From assembly GCA_027346925.1 (NCBI GenBank), contig DAIERH010000048.1, positions 2,826 through 12,858 on the forward strand: a DNA stretch of 10,033 bases, written 5' to 3'. The notes below the pieces were generated by a model, which was not told the origin of the DNA, ran no database searches, and saw nothing but the letters and a program-made list of their open reading frames with translations. Both the position numbers and the translations under genes were made by a program. Source of the stretch: Geobacter sp. GTDB lineage: Bacteria; Desulfobacterota; Desulfuromonadia; Geobacterales; Pseudopelobacteraceae. Positions 6,630-10,033 of the stretch are shown here, piece by piece. Position 1 is the stretch's first letter. Every line of letters begins with the position of its first letter.

Positions 6630-6689
6630 GTAGGGTCGGTCTTGTCCGCCCGAATTCAATCGGGCACCCGCGATGGGATGCCTCGCTAC
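6630..6689. repeat. Imperfect palindromic element downstream of ilvD
   Basis: A roughly 60-base element bounded by GTAG (6630-6633) and CTAC (6686-6689), with imperfectly matching arms and a central perfect stem GCCCGA (6648-6653) / TCGGGC (6660-6665). It starts 6 bases past the ilvD stop in the direction of transcription. It looks like a small dispersed palindrome of the REP or mini-MITE kind. The central stem could also weakly terminate or process the ilvD transcript, but no T run follows. Repeat status needs genome-wide copies. Confidence 0.4.
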
Positions 6690-6695
6690 AAACGT

Positions 6696-8357
6696 CTACT
6701 CCGCCGTGGTTACCGCACCGGTATGGGCCGATGTGACCACCTTGGCGTACCGGGCCAGCCAGCCGCTTTTGATCTTCGGCTCCGGCGCTATCCACCGGGC
6801 GCGACGCGCCTCCAGCGTGGCCTCGTCCACCAGCAGTTCCAGCCTGCGGGCCGGGATATCCAGCAGGATCCGGTCACCGTCCTCAACCAGGGCGATCGGT
6901 CCCCCCTGGGCCGCCTCGGGGGAGATGTGACCGATGCAGGGTCCACGGGTGCCTCCGGAGAAGCGGCCATCGGTGATCAGGGCCACCGAGTCGCCCAGTC
7001 CCATCCCCATGATGGCCGCCGTGGGGGCAAGCATCTCGCGCATGCCGGGGCCGCCCTTGGGACCTTCGTAACGGATGACCACCACGTCGCCGGAAACGAT
7101 CTTGCCCTCCATGATGGCGGCCATGGCCTTTTCCTCGGCATCGAAACAGCGTGCCGTGCCCTCGAATTGCATCATGGCGGCGGAGACGCCCGACTGCTTG
7201 ACCACAGCCCCCTTGGGAGCGATGTTGCCGGAGAGGATGGCAATGCCCCCCTCCTTCTTGACCGGATTGGAGAGGGGGTGGATGACATCTTCATCCACAT
7301 TCTCCACGCTCCGGGCCAATTGCCGGGTCGTCAGGCCGAACAGGGTGGGAGTATCCTGGATCTTGTCGCCCAGTTGCTTGAGCACGCCGCTCACGCCGCC
7401 GGCGATGTCCAGATCCTCCATGAAGTACTCGCCGGCCGGGTTCATGGATGCCAATTGCGGTGTATCCTTGGCCAGGAGGTCGAAGGTCTCCAACGGCAGA
7501 TCCACCCCGGCCTCGCGGGCAATGGCCAGCAGGTGCAGCACCGTGTTGGACGAGCCGCCCAAGGCCAGGTCAACGCGGATGGCGTTCTCGAACGCCGGTC
7601 GGGTCAGGATCGAGCGCGGGGTGATATTGTTGTTCACCAGTTCCACGATCTTTTCACCCGAGGCAAAGGCGATGCGACGCTTCAGGGCCGAGACCGCCAG
7701 AGCCGTGCCGCAGCGCGGCAGGCTCATGCCCAGGGTCTCGGTCAGGATGGCCATGGTGTTGGCGGTGAACAACCCCTGGCAGGATCCCATGCCGGGGCAG
7801 GCGTTGTCCTCGCAGACCTTAAGCTCACGGTCGTCGATCACGCCGGCCTTGTAGCGGGCCATGGCCTCGAACGTATCGGAGACGAAGGAGTATTTGCGCC
7901 CGGCCTGGCCACGCCCGCTCATCATCGGGCCCGCGGTGACCACGATGCAAGGGATATCCAGGCGTGCGGCCGCCATGAGCATGCCGGGGGTGATCTTGTC
8001 GCAGTTGGTGAGCAGCACAAGTCCGTCCAGGCGGTGCGCCTCGGCCACGGATTCCACCATGTCGGCGATCAGTTCGCGGGTGGGAAGCGAATAGTGCATC
8101 CCCTTGTGACCCATGGCAATGCCGTCGCAGACGCCGGGGATGCCGAAGAAGAATGCATAGCCGCCGCCGGAGTGGACCCCCTTCTCGATGAAGCGCTCCA
8201 GGTCGCGCATGCCGGAATGGCCGGGGATCAGGTCGGTAAAACTGGTGGCCACGCCGATGAACGGCTTCTCGAAGGCCTTGTCGGGAACGCCGGTGCCTTT
8301 CAGCAGTGCCCGGTGCGGCGTCCGCTCAAGTCCCTGTTTAATCATATCGCTGCGCAT
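6696..8357 (-). CDS. ilvD: Dihydroxy-acid dehydratase
   Basis: Iron-sulfur enzyme that dehydrates 2,3-dihydroxyisovalerate and its methylvalerate homologue to the 2-keto acids, the step after IlvC. With the start at 8357 the protein has 553 residues beginning MRSDMIKQGLERTPHR, the family N terminus. AAAGGA sits 8 bases upstream. The longer in-frame extension to 8525 runs through the promoter region and was rejected. Motifs: CDGIAMGHKGM (77-87), NCDKITPGM (118-126, Cys119 and Lys121), CPGMGSCQGLFTANTM (187-202, Cys193) and TDGRFSGGTRG (462-472) with the expected catalytic Ser467. The N-terminal segment SFTDLIPGHSGM (39-50) has no cysteine. It resembles the Bacillus-like branch, which lacks the first cluster cysteine of the plant-type enzymes, so the cluster type cannot be assigned from sequence alone. 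It is probably the first gene of ilvD-ilvB-ilvN. Confidence 0.96.
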   Translation of the reverse strand: MRSDMIKQGLERTPHRALLKGTGVPDKAFEKPFIGVATSFTDLIPGHSGMRDLERFIEKGVHSGGGYAFFFGIPGVCDGIAMGHKGMHYSLPTRELIADMVESVAEAHRLDGLVLLTNCDKITPGMLMAAARLDIPCIVVTAGPMMSGRGQAGRKYSFVSDTFEAMARYKAGVIDDRELKVCEDNACPGMGSCQGLFTANTMAILTETLGMSLPRCGTALAVSALKRRIAFASGEKIVELVNNNITPRSILTRPAFENAIRVDLALGGSSNTVLHLLAIAREAGVDLPLETFDLLAKDTPQLASMNPAGEYFMEDLDIAGGVSGVLKQLGDKIQDTPTLFGLTTRQLARSVENVDEDVIHPLSNPVKKEGGIAILSGNIAPKGAVVKQSGVSAAMMQFEGTARCFDAEEKAMAAIMEGKIVSGDVVVIRYEGPKGGPGMREMLAPTAAIMGMGLGDSVALITDGRFSGGTRGPCIGHISPEAAQGGPIALVEDGDRILLDIPARRLELLVDEATLEARRARWIAPEPKIKSGWLARYAKVVTSAHTGAVTTAE

Positions 8358-8389
8358 GTCTCGTGTCCTTTGTTCCGGATTGTATGTTT

Positions 8390-8461
8390 CACACTGCCAA
8401 ACAGCGTGTTGATGCGGTAAAGGGGGTTGAAAGGATACTATATCCAGCAGGAGGGTGTCAA
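8390..8461 (-). promoter_or_regulatory. Candidate ilvD promoter and leader hairpin
   Basis: On the minus strand a perfect TTGACA (-35, plus 8456-8461) is followed by two possible -10 boxes: TATCCT (plus 8432-8437, 18-base spacer) or TAGTAT (plus 8435-8440, 15-base spacer). The leader of about 70 bases carries a small hairpin, CACACTG (8390-8396) with CAGCGTG (8402-8408), including one G-T pair. No leader peptide or tandem branched-chain codons were seen in it. Confidence 0.55.
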
Positions 8462-8532
8462 CCGCGAATGCCTGATTTGATGCGGTGATGAAGGGATGGG
8501 GGTAAGAATGATCGTAGCCCATCAATGAAAGG

Positions 8533-8568
8533 GGAAAAATGCCGCAAGCCCTTTTCGCCGCATTTTCC
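8533..8568 (-). terminator. Intrinsic terminator of the permease unit, possibly bidirectional
   Basis: AAAATGC (8536-8542) pairs with GCATTTT (8560-8566). An inner GC/GC pair follows after a C-C mismatch, and outer GG (8533-8534) pairs with CC (8567-8568) past an A bulge. On the minus strand the stem ends in five Ts. It lies about 20 bases after the stop at 8588. A second small hairpin, AACCGG (8581-8586) with CCGGTT (8592-8597), overlaps that stop. Confidence 0.6.
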
Positions 8569-8587
8569 TTTTCTGCACGAAACCGGT

Positions 8588-8959
8588 TTACCCGGTTCTG
8601 TGCTCGTTGTTTGCATCCCGGTCACCGGGTTCCACGTCAGAGGGCGAGTGATAGCCGACGAAGAACAGCCCTAAAGACAGCAAGAGGGTAATGCAACCTA
8701 GTGTATAAGCGAGCGATGTTCCATGCCATAGCCCGCCGAACCAATGCGTGAACTCCGCTGCGAGGACATTCGCTTTGCCGCCGTACATCTCCAAATCGTG
8801 GAGATATGTCTTCGACCCTTCAATGTGCTCCAGAACGTCATCCTGGGCATCACCGGCCGCCAGGTAGATGATGACGGACGCCCCCAAACCAAGCAGCAGG
8901 GTAGCGGCGCTGCCAAGGTAACAGCGCTTTTGCGGGTTGATTTTCCTCTTTGTCGTCAT
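8588..8959 (-). CDS. Small membrane protein of unknown function with two predicted helices
   Basis: Not recognised as a named family. The 123-residue protein has a basic N terminus (residues 1-12), a first hydrophobic helix at about 14-35, a 45-residue hydrophilic loop (36-80) and a second helix at about 81-103. The tail is short, polar and acidic. By the positive-inside rule the N and C termini would be cytoplasmic and the loop periplasmic. The loop contains acidic, His and Trp residues (EHIEGSKTYLHDLEMYGG, then FTHWFGGLWHG) but no clear catalytic or metal motif. It starts 15 bases after the stop of the TauE-like gene and has no strong ribosome site, so translational coupling and a shared role are plausible. 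Coding status is supported by the operon position and the helix pattern; the function is open. Confidence 0.75.
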   Translation of the reverse strand: MTTKRKINPQKRCYLGSAATLLLGLGASVIIYLAAGDAQDDVLEHIEGSKTYLHDLEMYGGKANVLAAEFTHWFGGLWHGTSLAYTLGCITLLLSLGLFFVGYHSPSDVEPGDRDANNEHRTG

Positions 8960-8974
8960 GTTGATGGGAGCCGT

Positions 8975-9358
8975 TCACAACCAGCCGAGGCGTTTGCAGG
9001 CACCATAGACAAGGTACACGCCGAGGCCGGAGACGAATATCCCGAAGATGAGACGCAGGTGGGGTCCCTTCATCTGGTTCGCGAGGAACGCTCCGCCCCA
9101 GGCGCCGACGAACATGGCAGCAGCGACAATCATGGCCGCCCTGAGGTCCACGTTCCCGTTCCGATAGTATTCAAGGGTCGCGGCAAGGCCGATCGGAGGG
9201 AGCAGGACGGCAAGGCTGGTTCCCGTTGCCTTGTGTTGCGAGAACCCGGCCCAGTAGATGAGCGCCGGGACAATGACGACGCCGCCGCCGACGCCGAACA
9301 GGCCCGATGACACGCCGCCTCCTATTCCAATGATCGCAAACATGAGCCATTGTGGCAT
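8975..9358 (-). CDS. Half-length TauE/SafE-family membrane permease
   Basis: TauE/SafE proteins are membrane permeases linked in various members to export of sulfite, sulfoacetate or other small organic anions. This protein has 127 residues, about half the usual 240-270, and corresponds to one of the two repeats of the family. The hallmark glycine-rich segment GGGVSSGLFGVGGG lies at 12-25 within the first helix. KATGTSLA follows at 43-50, and about four hydrophobic segments can be drawn (roughly 4-34, 44-62, 73-95, 102-120). Both ends look native: the start at 9358 has GGAGG 7 bases upstream and the C terminus ends cleanly in a basic segment. It is therefore a natural half-size member, which would need to dimerise, rather than a broken gene. 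Palindromes upstream suggest regulation. The substrate cannot be predicted. Confidence 0.85.
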   Translation of the reverse strand: MPQWLMFAIIGIGGGVSSGLFGVGGGVVIVPALIYWAGFSQHKATGTSLAVLLPPIGLAATLEYYRNGNVDLRAAMIVAAAMFVGAWGGAFLANQMKGPHLRLIFGIFVSGLGVYLVYGACKRLGWL

Positions 9359-9377
9359 CGTGAGCCCTCCGCTTGTT

Positions 9378-9405
9378 TCACACGTCCTCTTGGCCGTGTG
9401 ATCAC
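9378..9405. promoter_or_regulatory. Operator-like palindromes upstream of the TauE/SafE-type gene
   Basis: TCACACG (9378-9384) and CGTGTGA (9395-9401) form a perfect inverted repeat with a 10-base gap. The second arm overlaps a perfect 8-base palindrome GTGATCAC (9398-9405). The site lies 20-47 bases before the permease start. The TGTGA/TCACA half-sites resemble those of the CRP/FNR family, but the spacing is not the standard one. It could equally be a hairpin in the mRNA leader. Confidence 0.4.
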
Positions 9406-9809
9406 GATTCCTACTTGAAGCCGTGACGCCTTCACGGCTTTTCCCAGTTGAGAATGCATATCGTTTCCAGCGTCAACCCCGCATACCACCTGCGGCAAAT
9501 CTCCTGCAAATTCCCCTGTAAATTTGAATTCTTATACAGACTTTCTCCCTCCATTGCAAGCTGCCATGACGATTAGACACACCAGCCCATTCAAGCCCTG
9601 CCTTCTCCGCCGCTTCCAGACAAACTTTTTCCCGATTGGACCGATCTTCCGCCCGATGGAGTATGTACAGCAGGAACTCCTCGCCCGCCTGGGGGGAAAC
9701 CGCCATTTCCGGTATTTTTGCCTGACAGACCTGTGACCTTGCATTCGGTCCGCGGACTCGATATACTTCCCCCGCCGTTTCATATCCCGCCTCTCCAAGG
9801 ATCGGTCCC
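9406..9809. other. Intergenic region between the permease unit and glgP
   Basis: About 400 bases without a convincing gene, seemingly less GC-rich than its surroundings. At 9418-9440 a perfect 9-bp hairpin (AAGCCGTGA / TCACGGCTT, 5-base loop) is followed by TTTT when the last stem bases are included on the plus strand and by only TT on the minus strand. It could terminate either direction, although no plus-strand gene ends before it. A doubtful minus-strand ORF lies at 9473-9811, and a candidate promoter for glgP sits at 9739-9767. Confidence 0.6.
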
Positions 9810-9811
9810 AT
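9473..9811 (-). CDS. Doubtful 112-residue hypothetical ORF antiparallel to the glgP start
   Basis: A minus-strand frame starting with ATG at 9811, which shares its bases with the glgP ATG on the opposite strand. The middle of the translation reads like a real amphipathic protein (for example EEFLLYILHRAEDR and KVCLEAAEKAGLEWAG). The ends are rich in Arg and Cys and unconvincing. There is no good ribosome site, and the frame stays open further upstream into glgP. No family was recognised. It could be a decayed gene or a chance frame. Confidence 0.25.
   Translation of the reverse strand: MGPILGEAGYETAGEVYRVRGPNARSQVCQAKIPEMAVSPQAGEEFLLYILHRAEDRSNREKVCLEAAEKAGLEWAGVSNRHGSLQWREKVCIRIQIYRGICRRFAAGGMRG
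9739..9767 (+). promoter_or_regulatory. Candidate glgP promoter with a palindrome in its spacer
   Basis: TATACT (9762-9767) matches the -10 consensus at five of six positions. A 17-base spacer separates it from TTGCAT (9739-9744), which keeps only the TTG of the -35 consensus. The spacer contains the perfect 10-base palindrome GTCCGCGGAC (9748-9757). A start near 9774 would give a leader of about 36 bases. Confidence 0.4.
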
Positions 9812-10033
9812 GAACGCACACAATACCCCGCCTTTCTGCGAATTGAAGCCGACCTCCACCGACCTGCAGCGCTCCTTCATGCGCCACCTCCAATACACAC
9901 TGGTCAAGGACAAGTACTCGGCCACAAAGGCCGACCTGTACCTGGCCCTGGCCTACGCGGTACGCGACCTGCTGGTGGAACGCTGGCTCGACACCCAGCA
10001 GGCCTACTACAACAACGACGCCAAGCGGGTCTA
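9810..10033 (+). CDS. glgP: Glycogen/starch/alpha-glucan phosphorylase (N terminus; rest off the right edge)
   Basis: Phosphorolyses alpha-1,4-glucan chains to glucose 1-phosphate using pyridoxal phosphate, mobilising stored glycogen. Only the first 74 residues are present, so the PLP lysine and catalytic residues lie outside the window. The assignment rests on the conserved N-terminal block: FMRHLQYTLVKDKYSAT (23-39), ALAYAVRDLLVERW (46-59) and TQQAYYNNDAKRV (62-74), which normally leads into the YYLSLEF segment of the family. The start at 9810 is supported by AAGGA 8 bases upstream and a candidate promoter at 9739-9767. The gene is divergent from the permease unit. Regulation by AMP or phosphorylation cannot be judged from this fragment. 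Confidence 0.93.
   Translation, partial: MNAHNTPPFCELKPTSTDLQRSFMRHLQYTLVKDKYSATKADLYLALAYAVRDLLVERWLDTQQAYYNNDAKRV

Noticed and set aside
6624..8420. A 598-residue plus-strand open frame opposite ilvD
   Set aside because: Antisense shadow of ilvD with the same composition bias; it covers the ilvD promoter and the palindromic element.
8358..8525. N-terminal extension of IlvD by 56 residues
   Set aside because: It would translate through the candidate promoter and leader, and the family N terminus starts at MRSDMIKQG.
9524..9736. A 70-residue plus-strand ORF before glgP
   Set aside because: No ribosome site, no recognisable motif and no hydrophobic or domain pattern; it competes with the equally weak minus-strand frame.
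1..10033. tRNA or rRNA genes, CRISPR arrays, transposases, integrase sites or defence genes
   Set aside because: Both strands were read for these and nothing was seen; the window is core metabolism with only short palindromic repeats between genes.

Overview
This looks like an ordinary housekeeping stretch of a GC-rich chromosome. The most likely source is a member of the Geobacter/Pelobacter group (Desulfuromonadales/Geobacterales). That placement is inferred from the gene order ilvD-ilvB-ilvN-ilvC-psd-pssA, from the small archaeal/delta-type phosphatidylserine decarboxylase, and from GC-rich palindromic repeats between genes. No search was run.

Layout, left to right. (1) 1-833, minus: the 5' part of sppA, a membrane-anchored signal peptide peptidase, running off the left edge. 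(2) 897-1370, plus: a YfcE-type metallophosphoesterase, divergent from sppA and possibly translated from a leaderless mRNA. (3) 1387-8357, minus: a long biosynthetic block, transcribed right to left as ilvD, (short leader ORF), ilvB, ilvN, terminator, ilvC with its own promoter, hairpin, psd, pssA. (4) 8588-9358, minus: a two-gene unit with a half-length TauE/SafE-type permease and a small two-helix membrane protein, followed by a good intrinsic terminator at 8533-8568. (5) 9359-9809: intergenic DNA with several palindromes, a doubtful minus-strand ORF and a candidate plus-strand promoter. (6) 9810-10033, plus: the N terminus of glycogen/alpha-glucan phosphorylase, running off the right edge.

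How the genes work together. IlvB and IlvN form acetohydroxyacid synthase, IlvC is the reductoisomerase and IlvD the dehydratase. Together they make the 2-keto acid precursors of valine and isoleucine (and of leucine via 2-ketoisovalerate). Psd and PssA make phosphatidylethanolamine from CDP-diacylglycerol and serine. The two pathways share only their position, but psd and pssA lie 69 bp behind ilvC with just a hairpin between, so readthrough is plausible.

I found no mobile element, CRISPR array, defence cassette or unrecognised multi-gene system. The points most worth a second look are regulatory: a short well-started ORF with two hairpins ahead of ilvB, an inverted pair of REP-like hairpins inside the ilvB-ilvN gap, and palindromes in front of the permease and phosphorylase genes.
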